Made by a program: the position numbers and the translations under genes. Under the pieces are notes generated by a model. The model was not told the DNA's origin and did no database searches. It saw nothing but the letters and a program-made list of their open reading frames with translations. From Oscillospiraceae bacterium (GTDB lineage: Bacteria > Bacillota > Clostridia > Oscillospirales > CAG-272): DNA of 62,322 bases. How positions within the stretch are numbered: position 1 is the first letter of the stretch; each line of letters opens with the position of its first letter. Shown piece by piece: positions 42,815 to 50,824 of the stretch. The stretch covers positions 1-62,322 of the forward strand of contig SVRR01000008.1 of assembly GCA_015064745.1 (NCBI GenBank), given 5' to 3'.

Positions 42815-44650
42815 TTATTTGTCGGTTTTGTCCTCGTAGTCGGCGTCGTAGAAGGTACCGTCCTGTGCGCCGCCTTGAGCTCCGCCCATATCGGGGCCTG
42901 CGCCGCCCTGCTGTGCGTACAGCTTCTCGGAGATGGCGTAGAAGGACTTTTCCAGTGCCTCGGTGTCCGCCTTGATGGCATCGGTATCGGTGCCCTTCAA
43001 GGTCTCCTTCAGCTTTTCAATGGCAGCAAGCACGGGAGCCTTATCCGCCTCCGTGACCTTGTCGCCGAGATCGCCGAGCATCTTTTCGCTCTGCGAAACA
43101 AGCGACTCTGCGTGGTTGCGCGTCTCAACAGCCTCTTTGAGCTTCTTATCCTCTTCCGCAAACTTCTCTGCATCCTTCACGGCACGCTCAATATCTTCCT
43201 TGGACATGTTGGTCGAGGAGGTGATGGTGATGTGCTGCTCCTTGCCCGTGCCCTTATCGGTTGCCGAAACGGTTACGATACCGTTCGCGTCGATATCAAA
43301 GGTAACCTCGATCTGGGGCACACCGCGAGGTGCGGGTGCGATACCGTCGAGATTAAAGTGACCGAGCGTTTGGTTGCCCGCCGCCATCTCGCGCTCGCCC
43401 TGCAAAATATGAATGTCCACCGCGGGCTGATTGTCGGATGCCGTCGAGAAAATCTGAGACTTCTTTACGGGAATGGTGGTGTTTCTGTCGATAAGACGTG
43501 TAAACACGCCGCCCATTGTTTCAATACCGAGAGAAAGAGGGGTAACGTCAAGGAGAAGGATATCCTTTGCGCCCTCACCGAGAACACCTGCCTGCGCGCC
43601 TGCACCGAGTGCCACGCACTCGTCAGGGTTGATGCCCTTGAAGGGCTCCTTGCCGGTAAACTCCTTGACAGCCTCCTGCACGGCGGGGATACGGGACGAG
43701 CCGCCGACGAGCAGGACCTTGCCGATATCGGAAACGGAAATGCCCGCATCGGAAATTGCCTGACGGACGGGCTTCATGGTTGCTTCCACAAGGTCGCGGG
43801 TCAGCTCGTTGAACTTCGCGCGGGTGAGCGTGCCCTCAAAGTGCTTGGGACCCGTTGCGTCTGCCGTAATGAAGGGGAGGTTGATCACGGTGCTCATCGT
43901 GCCCGAAAGCTCGATCTTCGCCTTCTCTGCCGCTTCCTTCAAGCGCTGAAGCGCCATCTTATCCTTGCGCAGATCAATGCCTGCATTTTCCTTCATAAAG
44001 CTCTCTGCGATCCAATCGATCACACGAGCGTCGAAGTCATCACCGCCGAGACGGTTGTTACCTGCCGTAGCAAGCACCTCGATCACGAGGTCGGGATCGG
44101 TCGCGATCTCCAGAATGGATACGTCGAAGGTACCGCCGCCAAGGTCGAAGACCATGATGGTCTGTGCCTGCTCCTTATCCATACCGTAAGCAAGCGCCGC
44201 GGCAGTGGGCTCGTTGACGATACGCTTGACCTCAAGACCTGCGATCGTGCCGGCGTCCTTGGTTGCCTGACGCTGTGCGTCGGTGAAATATGCGGGAACG
44301 GTAATAACTGCCTCTGTCACGGGCTGACCGAGGTATGCCTCGGCATCCGCCTTCAGCTTCTGCAGGATCATCGCGGAGATCTCTTGGGGCGTGTACTTCT
44401 TGCCGCCGATCTCTACCTTATAATCGCTGCCCATCTCGCGCTTAATGCTGGCAACGGTGCCGTCGGGATTGGTGATTGCCTGACGCTTTGCCGCCTGACC
44501 GACAAGACGCTCGCCGTTCTTTGTAAATGCTACGACCGAGGGCGTGGTTCTCGCGCCTTCGGGATTGGGGATGACGACGACCTCGCCGCCCTCGTAAACT
44601 GCCACACAGGAGTTGGTGGTACCCAAGTCAATTCCGATAATTTTTCCCAT
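42815..44650 (-). CDS. dnaK: Chaperone DnaK (Hsp70)
   Basis: ATP-dependent chaperone, 611 residues. It begins [20 protein letters not shown], and contains [44 protein letters not shown] and [19 protein letters not shown] of the nucleotide domain, then the substrate domain with [16 protein letters not shown] and a Gly/Ala-rich tail ([17 protein letters not shown]). The family's Gram-positive deletion in the N-terminal domain explains the shorter length than E. coli DnaK. Third gene of the CIRCE-controlled operon. Confidence 0.99.
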   Translation of the reverse strand: MGKIIGIDLGTTNSCVAVYEGGEVVVIPNPEGARTTPSVVAFTKNGERLVGQAAKRQAITNPDGTVASIKREMGSDYKVEIGGKKYTPQEISAMILQKLKADAEAYLGQPVTEAVITVPAYFTDAQRQATKDAGTIAGLEVKRIVNEPTAAALAYGMDKEQAQTIMVFDLGGGTFDVSILEIATDPDLVIEVLATAGNNRLGGDDFDARVIDWIAESFMKENAGIDLRKDKMALQRLKEAAEKAKIELSGTMSTVINLPFITADATGPKHFEGTLTRAKFNELTRDLVEATMKPVRQAISDAGISVSDIGKVLLVGGSSRIPAVQEAVKEFTGKEPFKGINPDECVALGAGAQAGVLGEGAKDILLLDVTPLSLGIETMGGVFTRLIDRNTTIPVKKSQIFSTASDNQPAVDIHILQGEREMAAGNQTLGHFNLDGIAPAPRGVPQIEVTFDIDANGIVTVSATDKGTGKEQHITITSSTNMSKEDIERAVKDAEKFAEEDKKLKEAVETRNHAESLVSQSEKMLGDLGDKVTEADKAPVLAAIEKLKETLKGTDTDAIKADTEALEKSFYAISEKLYAQQGGAGPDMGGAQGGAQDGTFYDADYEDKTDK

Positions 44651-44698
44651 TGTATTTTTCCTCCAAGTAATTGTATTTGTAAATAATTATTTGCAATT

Positions 44699-45283
44699 TC
44701 AGTTTGCAACCTTGACCATTGCGAAGCGAATGATCTTGTCACCGCGCTTGTAGCCGACCTGATATACGTCGGTGATCTCATTTTCGCCAAACGCCTCGTT
44801 TTCCTCGTGCATCACGGCGTTGTGAATGTTGGCGTCAAACTGTTCGCCGGCCTTGCCAAAGCGCTCAACGCCCAGCTTTGCAAGCACCTCGTCGGACATT
44901 TTCGCGATCAAAGCGAGCCCCTCCGAGACCTTTTCCGCGTCACCGCCGAACTGTCCCGCCCGCTCAAGGTTATCAAAGAGGGGAAGGATCTCCTTAATGG
45001 CGTCCGCAATCGCGTCCCCGTAGATGCCTTCCTTTTCCTTTTGACTGCGGCGGCGGAAGTTGTCGTATTCGGCAGCGAGGTAAAGACGGTTTTTCTTTTC
45101 CTCCTCAAGGGCGGCTGTCGCCGCTTCCAGCTCTTCCTTTAATTTTAGAAGCTCTGCCTTTGCCTTTTTGTCTCCCTTTTTCTTAGCGTCCTTTTCGACA
45201 GGCTCAGTCTCTTGCGCCTCTTCGGTCGCAGCGGCAGCTTCCGTCACCGCTTCTTCGTTCTTTATATCCTTTTCGTTTTCCAT
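44699..45283 (-). CDS. grpE: Nucleotide exchange factor GrpE
   Basis: Exchanges ADP on DnaK. The 194 residues have an acidic, low-complexity N-terminus, a long coiled coil (KLKEELEAATAALEEEKKN, YLAAEYDNFRRRSQKEKEGI) and the C-terminal beta domain (NAVMHEENEAFGENEITDVY-QVGYKRGDKIIRFAMVKVAN). Placed between hrcA and dnaK as in most Clostridia and Bacilli. Confidence 0.97.
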   Translation of the reverse strand: MENEKDIKNEEAVTEAAAATEEAQETEPVEKDAKKKGDKKAKAELLKLKEELEAATAALEEEKKNRLYLAAEYDNFRRRSQKEKEGIYGDAIADAIKEILPLFDNLERAGQFGGDAEKVSEGLALIAKMSDEVLAKLGVERFGKAGEQFDANIHNAVMHEENEAFGENEITDVYQVGYKRGDKIIRFAMVKVAN

Positions 45284-45310
45284 CTCGTTTTCCTTTCTTT
45301 ACCGCAAGGG

Positions 45311-46357
45311 CTAGAAGTCTTCTTTTTCCTCAAAGGCATCGGTGATGCCCTCGGAAAGATGATTGAGTATCGCAATGACACGCGAGTAATCCATGCGCGT
45401 CGGTCCTATAACACCAACGGCACCTACGACCTCGCCGCCGCGCCGCACCGTCCGGTAAATAAACGCCGAATTGCTCATGGCGCCGATGGCGTTCTCCGAG
45501 CCGATATGCACCTGCAAATCCTTGCCCTCCTCACCGTTCGAAACAAGCTTTAAGATGTTCTCCTTATCCTCAAAGAGGTCAAGCATTTCTTTCAGTTGTT
45601 TTGGCTCGGAATACTCGGGATATTCTAATAGGTGGTTTACACCGTCGATCTTCAAGTCGCCGCTGCCTGCCTCGTTCATCACCTCATACATCGCCTTAAC
45701 GGAGGGGTTGACCAAGGGCGCAAGATCACCGAGCAGCTTTTCCGCCTCTACGATACGCGGAAGGGTGATCTCCTCGCTTGTGAGTCCCGCAAACGCGAGG
45801 TTCAAGACCTGCATAAAGGTCGAAAATTCCTCAGGACTTACCGAAAGCGGCGTGTAGATGTTCCGCGTCTTGATCTCTCCGCCGGCGAACACAAAGACAA
45901 GCACAAAGGAATGCTCAGAGAGATACGCCGACTCAAAGCGACTGATGGTGTTGCTTTTGGTTCGCGGACGAATGGCTACCGCCGTATAGTTCGTAAAGGA
46001 GGACACAAGGCGCGACGCGCTTTCGAGAATCCCGTCCAGCTCACCGATACGTTGACGGAGCGTGCGGTTGATCTGCTCGATCTCCATTGCCGTCATGCGA
46101 TATTTTTGCGCCAAGGTATCTACGTAAAAGCGATAGCCAAGCTCGGTCGGCACCCGCCCCGCCGAAGCGTGGGGCTGTTCAAGGAAGCCAAGCGTCTCAA
46201 GCTCCGCCATTTCATTTCGGATGGTAGCAGAGGAGCATGTCAATTGCTGATTTTCCGTCAAGGTCTTCGACCCTACGGGCTCACCGTAACGGATATGAGA
46301 TTCTACGATTGCTTGTAGAATAAGCCTTTTTCTTTCGCTAAGCTCGTATTCATGCAA
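45311..46357 (-). CDS. hrcA: Heat-inducible transcription repressor HrcA
   Basis: Binds the CIRCE operator and represses class I heat-shock genes; its folding depends on GroEL. The 348 residues have an N-terminal winged helix (LTCSSATIRNEMAELETLGF, LEQPHASAGRVPTELGYRFY), the dimerisation region and the C-terminal VGVIGPTRMDYSRVIAILNH motif. The start is TTG at 46357, with GGGAGG about ten bases upstream. First gene of the operon, so it represses itself together with grpE, dnaK and dnaJ. Confidence 0.97.
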   Translation of the reverse strand: MHEYELSERKRLILQAIVESHIRYGEPVGSKTLTENQQLTCSSATIRNEMAELETLGFLEQPHASAGRVPTELGYRFYVDTLAQKYRMTAMEIEQINRTLRQRIGELDGILESASRLVSSFTNYTAVAIRPRTKSNTISRFESAYLSEHSFVLVFVFAGGEIKTRNIYTPLSVSPEEFSTFMQVLNLAFAGLTSEEITLPRIVEAEKLLGDLAPLVNPSVKAMYEVMNEAGSGDLKIDGVNHLLEYPEYSEPKQLKEMLDLFEDKENILKLVSNGEEGKDLQVHIGSENAIGAMSNSAFIYRTVRRGGEVVGAVGVIGPTRMDYSRVIAILNHLSEGITDAFEEKEDF

Positions 46358-46390
46358 AAGGATGCGCCTCCCTTTCTCTGAAATCGAATT

Positions 46391-46417
46391 TTAGCACTCT
46401 TGCTATGTGAGTGCTAA
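46391..46417. promoter_or_regulatory. CIRCE operator
   Basis: Exact TTAGCACTC (46391-46399), nine bases, GAGTGCTAA (46409-46417). It lies just downstream of the operon's -10 element, the usual place for HrcA repression. Confidence 0.98.
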
Positions 46418-46428
46418 CTTTCGTTATT

Positions 46429-46457
46429 AGAGTACCACTTCACAAGAAAAAAGTCAA
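46429..46457 (-). promoter_or_regulatory. Promoter of the hrcA-grpE-dnaK-dnaJ operon
   Basis: Minus-strand TTGACT (46452-46457) and TACTCT (46429-46434), spacer 17, directly upstream of CIRCE. Confidence 0.75.
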
Positions 46458-46550
46458 GAGATACCCACACATTTTTTATGAATTTTTTGTTAATTCAAAA
46501 AGATTTGCTTTTTTTTGCTGCTTTTCGCAAAAAACTTGCCCCAAAATGTC

Positions 46551-46579
46551 TTGACAGCCAAGGTGGATTGTTATATAAT
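46551..46579 (+). promoter_or_regulatory. Promoter of rny
   Basis: Perfect TTGACA (46551-46556) and TATAAT (46574-46579), spacer 17. It implies a leader of about 200 bases before rny. Confidence 0.85.
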
Positions 46580-46585
46580 ATAGAT

Positions 46586-46783
46586 ATGTAGTAATATATT
46601 TAGGATATATCCCGTACGTTTTCTCGCAGTCACGGGCTTTTGTCTGCAAAAAAGGCGGCACGGCACAAGGGGCGAAGCTTCTCCTCCTGCCTGTCCGTTC
46701 CGTACGGTAACCTGTTTATACTATTATGACACAACCCTCCGACGAATTATGTCGGAACAGAAAAAAGAAAAGGAGGAATTCTT
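46586..46783 (+). other. Long structured leader of rny
   Basis: The leader has a long-range pair, CCGTACG (46612-46618) with CGTACGG (46701-46707), enclosing GCAG/CTGC and GC-rich sequence, and a separate CCGAC/GTCGG hairpin just before the ribosome binding site. No known riboswitch core was recognised. Autoregulation of RNase Y through its own leader is a reasonable but unproven idea. Confidence 0.5.
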
Positions 46784-48322
46784 ATGCAATGGATTTTTTT
46801 AGCCGTCGGCATCGCTTGCGGTGTGCTTGTATCCCTGTCGGTCGTCCTTATTCACAGAGCTTCCAATAAAAAGAAGCTGGCATACGCACAGCAGGAAGCC
46901 AAGCGCATTCTCTCCGAAGCCATTCAATCCGCCGCCGCAACCAAAAAGGAAGCCATCCTTGAAACCAAGGAAGCAGTGCTTGCGATGAAGAACGAAGCAG
47001 AAGAAGAGTTGAAGGAACGCCGCAAGGAAGTATCCAGGCAAGAACGCAGAATTGCGCAAAAGGAAGAAGCACTTGACCATAAGACCGAGTCACTGGAGCA
47101 AAAGCACGCCGCCCTGCAAAAAAAGCACGAGGAGGCGGAAGCCTTAAAGGAACAGATCAGCGAAACCTTGGCAAAGCAGCTTGAGAGCCTTGAAAAATAT
47201 TCGGGACTCACCGCCGAGGAGGCAAAGGACGAGCTGCTCCGCCGCGTGGAGGGCGAGATCGAGCACGAGACTGCCCTGCGCATCGCAGAATACGACGCGC
47301 GCTTCCGCGATGAATCGACAGAGCGTGCACGCGATATTCTTTCGCAAGCCATTCAACGCTGCGCCGCAGACCACGTAAGCGAGGTCGCCATTTCGGTCGT
47401 CCCCCTGCCCAGCGAGGAAATGAAGGGACGCATCATCGGTCGTGAAGGCCGTAACATCCGCACCATCGAGCAGCTGATCGGCGTTGAGCTGATCATTGAC
47501 GATACGCCCGAGGTCATTACCGTCTCCGGCTTCGACCCCATCCGTCGCGAAACCGCCCGCATTGCACTGGAACGTCTCATCTCCGATGGCCGTATCCACC
47601 CCGCCCGTATTGAGGAAATGGTGGAAAAGGCACGCAAGGAGGTTGATAACGCCATCAAGCAGGCAGGCGAAAAGGCTATTTTCGAAACGGGCGTTCACGG
47701 ACTGAACCCCGACCTTATTCGTTTGCTCGGCAGACTCAAATACCGCACGAGCTACGGTCAAAACGTTCTTCGCCATTCGGTTGAGGTCGCTCTGCTTTCG
47801 GGCATGATCGCAGACGAGATCGGTGTTGACAGCACGATGGCAAAGCGCGCAGGTCTCTTGCACGACATCGGTAAGGCGCTCACCCAAGAGGCGGAGGGCT
47901 CTCATATTCAGCTTGGCGTCGAGGTCGCAAAGAAGTACCGTGAGAGCCGTGACATCATTCACGCCATCGAAGCACACCACGGCGACGTGGAGCCCAAAAC
48001 ACCGCTTGCCTTCATCATTCAAGCCGCCGATGCTATTTCCGCCGCCCGCCCCGGTGCCCGCCGCGAGGACGTCGAGAACTACATCAAGCGTCTGCAAAAG
48101 CTGGAAGAGATTGCAGGGGAGTTTGAGGGTGTAGAAAAGACCTTCGCCATCCAAGCGGGACGCGAGGTCCGCATTATGGTCAAGCCCGACGTCATCACCG
48201 ATGACAAAATGCAGATTCTTGCCCGCGATATTGCTAAAAAGATCGAAACCGAGATGGAATATCCCGGCCAGATTAAGGTCAACATCATTCGCGAAAGCCG
48301 CGTATCCGACTACGCAAAATAA
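46784..48322 (+). CDS. rny: Ribonuclease Y
   Basis: Membrane-anchored endoribonuclease that starts mRNA decay in Firmicutes. The 512 residues show an N-terminal membrane segment ([20 protein letters not shown]), a long coiled coil (about 25-190), a KH domain ([20 protein letters not shown]) and an HD domain with LLHDIGKAL near 360 and [21 protein letters not shown] lies just before the ATG. It forms a unit with ymdB, as in Bacillus. Confidence 0.98.
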   Translation: MQWIFLAVGIACGVLVSLSVVLIHRASNKKKLAYAQQEAKRILSEAIQSAAATKKEAILETKEAVLAMKNEAEEELKERRKEVSRQERRIAQKEEALDHKTESLEQKHAALQKKHEEAEALKEQISETLAKQLESLEKYSGLTAEEAKDELLRRVEGEIEHETALRIAEYDARFRDESTERARDILSQAIQRCAADHVSEVAISVVPLPSEEMKGRIIGREGRNIRTIEQLIGVELIIDDTPEVITVSGFDPIRRETARIALERLISDGRIHPARIEEMVEKARKEVDNAIKQAGEKAIFETGVHGLNPDLIRLLGRLKYRTSYGQNVLRHSVEVALLSGMIADEIGVDSTMAKRAGLLHDIGKALTQEAEGSHIQLGVEVAKKYRESRDIIHAIEAHHGDVEPKTPLAFIIQAADAISAARPGARREDVENYIKRLQKLEEIAGEFEGVEKTFAIQAGREVRIMVKPDVITDDKMQILARDIAKKIETEMEYPGQIKVNIIRESRVSDYAK

Positions 48323-48328
48323 TTTTTC

Positions 48329-48356
48329 AAAGGGCAGCCGAGGCTGCCCTTTTTCT
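48329..48356 (+). terminator. Terminator between rny and ymdB
   Basis: AAAGGGCAGCC (48329-48339) pairs with GGCTGCCCTTT (48342-48352), followed by TTC. It probably reduces but does not block readthrough to ymdB, which shows no clear promoter of its own. Confidence 0.8.
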
Positions 48357-48391
48357 TGGAATTTATTTTTCAGAGACAGAAAGGAGCTTTT

Positions 48392-49192
48392 ATGCTTCGC
48401 TACATGGCAATCGGAGACGTGACCTCCGCAAAAGCAGCACAGGCACTCGCAAAGGCGCTTTGGGACATTCGCAAGCAATACCGCATTGATTTTGTCGCCG
48501 TGAACGCAGAAAATGCCGGCTTTATCGTAGGTCCTTCGCGTGAAACGGCAGAAGCGTTGCTTGCCGGTGGCGCGGACGTTCTGACAGGCGGCAACCATAC
48601 TCTGCAAAGCACCTCTCTTTACGCAATGCTCGATAACGACACGCGCCTTTTGCGCCCCGCAAACTATCCCGATACAGCGCCCGGACAAGGCTACGCTATA
48701 CTTGATGCCAAGGGATATCGCGTTTTGGTCGCAAGCCTTCTCGGTCGTGTGCACATAGAGCCTCCGCTCGACTCTCCCTTCACTGCCGCCGACCGTATTC
48801 TTTCCCGCGAGGCAGGCAAATATGACCTTGCCTTTTTCGATCTTCACGCGGAGGCAACGGGGGAAAAGACCGCTTTTGCCGCCTATCTTGACGGACGGGT
48901 GAGCGCCGTCTACGGCACGCACACCCACGTTCCGACCGCCGACACCTGTGTTCTCCCCGCAGGAACAGGCTATGTCACCGATCTCGGTATGTGCGGCGCG
49001 GACGGCGGTATACTCGGCGTATCACGGGAATCTGTGCTTGAACGCTATATTTCGGGGCTTCCGACCCGTTTTGCCCCTGCGGACGGAAATTATTATGCGG
49101 ACGCCGTGATCTTTTCCGCAGACGAATCGACGGGAAAATGCGCGTCAGTCGAGCGTGTACGGCTCGCTCTTCCCACCCCCATAGCCAAATAA
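48392..49192 (+). CDS. ymdB: YmdB-family metallophosphoesterase
   Basis: A 266-residue dinuclear-metal phosphodiesterase of the YmdB/TIGR00282 family, reported to hydrolyse 2',3'-cyclic mononucleotides and to affect sporulation and biofilm decisions in Bacillus. Metal and catalytic positions are seen: MAIGDVTS, AVNAENAG, TGGNHTLQ, FFDLHAEATGEK and VYGTHTHVPTAD, plus the C-terminal TDLGMCGADGGILGV. The ATG at 48392 has AAGGAG six bases upstream. Follows rny and precedes the sporulation peptide genes. Confidence 0.94.
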   Translation: MLRYMAIGDVTSAKAAQALAKALWDIRKQYRIDFVAVNAENAGFIVGPSRETAEALLAGGADVLTGGNHTLQSTSLYAMLDNDTRLLRPANYPDTAPGQGYAILDAKGYRVLVASLLGRVHIEPPLDSPFTAADRILSREAGKYDLAFFDLHAEATGEKTAFAAYLDGRVSAVYGTHTHVPTADTCVLPAGTGYVTDLGMCGADGGILGVSRESVLERYISGLPTRFAPADGNYYADAVIFSADESTGKCASVERVRLALPTPIAK

Positions 49193-49198
49193 TTTTCA

Positions 49199-49226
49199 AG
49201 CGCTCCTCTTTCGGAGCGCTCTTTTA
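49199..49226 (+). terminator. Terminator of ymdB
   Basis: AGCGCTCC (49199-49206) pairs with GGAGCGCT (49213-49220), followed by CTTTTATTC. Confidence 0.85.
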
Positions 49227-49272
49227 TTCATATTTTTCCCTCTCGCGCATATATATGATAACAGCGAGCATA

Positions 49273-49336
49273 GAAGATTTGCCTTTTCTTTCAATGTCAC
49301 CACCGTGTCAGAGCGACGTAAAACACGCAAATCTTC
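49273..49336 (+). other. Stem in leader of the small sporulation genes
   Basis: GAAGATTTGC (49273-49282) is an exact reverse complement of GCAAATCTTC (49327-49336), forming a 10-bp stem around 44 bases, 33 bases before the next small gene. Upstream, CGCATATATATGATAAC could be a sporulation-type promoter -10, but that is a guess. Confidence 0.45.
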
Positions 49337-49369
49337 TCCATCGCGTTAGAAAGCAAAAGGGGGCAACTT

Positions 49370-49531
49370 ATGAAAATCGTCACGCTTTGGAAGCTGATCG
49401 GGATCTCAGTCTTCGCCTTTGGGCTTGGCATTTTGGTTTCCTTTTTTCTTCCCGACCGCGCTCTTGCGGTGATCGAGACCGTCATTATCGTTGCCATCGG
49501 CTTGCTTTTTCTTCTGCGTCCGAGGTGCTAA
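49370..49531 (+). CDS. Small membrane protein upstream of spoVM
   Basis: A 53-residue peptide with two hydrophobic helices: LIGISVFAFGLGILVSFFLP and ALAVIETVIIVAIGLLFLLR, separated by PDR. The N-terminus (MKIVTLWK) is basic, the C-terminus ends in RPRC. AAAGGGGGC lies five bases before the ATG. No family was recognised. It is 33 bases upstream of spoVM and shares its terminator, so a sporulation role is inferred from position alone. Confidence 0.75.
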   Translation: MKIVTLWKLIGISVFAFGLGILVSFFLPDRALAVIETVIIVAIGLLFLLRPRC

Positions 49532-49564
49532 GCGTAAAATTTGTCCCATCAAGGAGGTCGTGCC

Positions 49565-49642
49565 GTGAAGATCATGGTGTTTCGCCCGCCGAAGCTCTTA
49601 AAGCCGCTTTTCCGCCGATTGTTTTGCGGAAAGAAGGCATAG
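49565..49642 (+). CDS. spoVM: Stage V sporulation peptide SpoVM
   Basis: A 25-residue peptide starting from GTG (MKIMVFRPPKLLKPLFRRLF, then CGKKA). It has the SpoVM layout: a short beta-like start, the PPKLL/PKFL turn and an amphipathic basic helix that reads membrane curvature on the forespore and anchors SpoIVA for coat assembly. AAGGAGG lies seven bases upstream. A strong terminator follows. Being so short, family assignment rests on pattern and on the rny-ymdB neighbourhood, which often carries sporulation genes in Firmicutes. Confidence 0.8.
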   Translation: MKIMVFRPPKLLKPLFRRLFCGKKA

Positions 49643-49648
49643 TACATG

Positions 49649-49683
49649 AAATGGGGTGTCGTTACACGGACACCCCATTTTTT
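49649..49683 (+). terminator. Terminator of spoVM
   Basis: AAATGGGGTGTC (49649-49660) pairs with GACACCCCATTT (49669-49680), followed by TTT. Confidence 0.92.
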
Positions 49684-49686
49684 CTG

Positions 49687-49715
49687 TTGACAAACATCAA
49701 AAAAAGGAGTATAAT
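49687..49715 (+). promoter_or_regulatory. Promoter of the PAP2-like gene
   Basis: Perfect TTGACA (49687-49692) and TATAAT (49710-49715), spacer 17, directly after the spoVM terminator. Confidence 0.85.
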
Positions 49716-49743
49716 GTAACAAATACTCCGAAGGAGGAGCAAC

Positions 49744-50463
49744 ATGTCAAAGGAAGCACGCATACAGCGAAGCATCGGTGCTTTTTACAATCGCACGCTC
49801 GGCAAACGGTTACCGAGGCAGCACTTCTTCGCCATGCTCTTTTTACCGCTGCTTAACACTTTTTTCTATTATATTTCCTCCGCGATCGTGGGAGACAGCG
49901 CGCGCGGCTCTCTTGCTCTGCCAATTGACGCGCAAATTCCTCTGATTGAGGAATTTATTATCGTTTATTTCGGTTGTTACCTCTTTTGGTTCGGCGGTCT
50001 CTTTTTCATGGCGTGTCAAAGCACCGAACGCTTCTTCGGCTTCTTCGCCCGTGTGCTCGTATGTCTTATCATCGCCTTTTCTTGTTTTGTTTTTCTTCCG
50101 CTTGAAATTGCTCGAGCCACCGTCATAGACGAGGGGTTCTTCGGAGACGCCGTTCGCTTTCTCTACCGTATTGATAAGCCGTATAACCTCTTCCCCTCCC
50201 TGCATTGCTTCTTCAACTGGATCATTTACGTGCAGATACGCGGCAAAAAGGAATATCCCCTCGCTTTGCGTCTCTTTTCTTGTATTTTTTCTCTCGCTGT
50301 TTTTGCTTCTACACTTTTCACCCGCCAGCATTTTATACTCGACGTCTTGGCAGGCTTCGTCCTCGCGGAAGCGTCGGCTCTTCTTTTAAAAACACCGCTT
50401 CCGCGTCTTTCGCGTAAGTTTTTCGAAAAGATAGACCTTTACATATTTACCAAACAAAAATAA
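49744..50463 (+). CDS. PAP2-superfamily membrane phosphatase
   Basis: A 239-residue protein with about six membrane helices. The acid-phosphatase motifs are FPSLHCFFNW (near 150) and TRQHFILDVLAGFVLAE (near 193), which match the PSxH and SRxxxxxHxxxD signatures in reduced form. This suggests a lipid phosphatase or phosphotransferase acting at the outer face, on phosphatidate or undecaprenyl-type lipids. Substrate is not determinable. AAGGAGG precedes the ATG. Transcribed from its own promoter. Confidence 0.82.
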   Translation: MSKEARIQRSIGAFYNRTLGKRLPRQHFFAMLFLPLLNTFFYYISSAIVGDSARGSLALPIDAQIPLIEEFIIVYFGCYLFWFGGLFFMACQSTERFFGFFARVLVCLIIAFSCFVFLPLEIARATVIDEGFFGDAVRFLYRIDKPYNLFPSLHCFFNWIIYVQIRGKKEYPLALRLFSCIFSLAVFASTLFTRQHFILDVLAGFVLAEASALLLKTPLPRLSRKFFEKIDLYIFTKQK

Positions 50464-50466
50464 TAA

Positions 50467-50697
50467 AAAGGGCTGATGCATTTAGGCATAACCGCAAACA
50501 AAAAGGAATATATAAACCGCAGAGCAGGGGTTTGCTCCTGCCGTAACCCGTGCCTTGTGAAAATTTAGGTTGAAAACCTGCGGTTTTCTCCATTGAAGTC
50601 AATTTTTGTTTGCTATTTCCGTTTTCTCGCTCGACGTATATATATACGCCTCACGCTCGAAAACGAAAATTTCTGCTCTAAATCCATCTAGCCCTTT
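50467..50697. repeat. Nested-palindrome intergenic element, 231 bp
   Basis: The ends are inverted repeats: AAAGGGCTGATGCATTTAG (50467-50485) against CTAAATCCATCTAGCCCTTT (50678-50697). Inside are GCAAACAAAAA with TTTTTGTTTGC, AAACCGCAG with CTGCGGTTT, GCAGG with CCTGC, a CGTATATATATACG palindrome, and CGTTTTC with GAAAACG. It starts four bases after the PAP2 stop. No coding frame is convincing. It looks like a mobile or structured RNA element. Confidence 0.65.
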
Positions 50698-50711
50698 CTT
50701 TAAAAACACAC

Positions 50712-50796
50712 GAATTCAGTAAAAAATCTCCGATTTTGTTTCAAAATCGGAGATTTTGCGTTTTTTGTTCAAAAAAACGCCCAAATTACTGAATTC
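50712..50796. repeat. Three-way-junction palindrome bounded by GAATTCAGTAA
   Basis: GAATTCAGTAA (50712-50722) and TTACTGAATTC (50786-50796) are perfect inverted repeats. Between them are two further perfect hairpins: AATCTCCGATTTTG/CAAAATCGGAGATT and GCGTTTTTTG/CAAAAAAACGC. On the minus strand the first is followed by six Ts, so it may also terminate pepF. The arrangement is a cruciform with two arms. Confidence 0.7.
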
Positions 50797-50824
50797 TAAA
50801 TGACTCAGCCTCTTCCCTTTTAAG

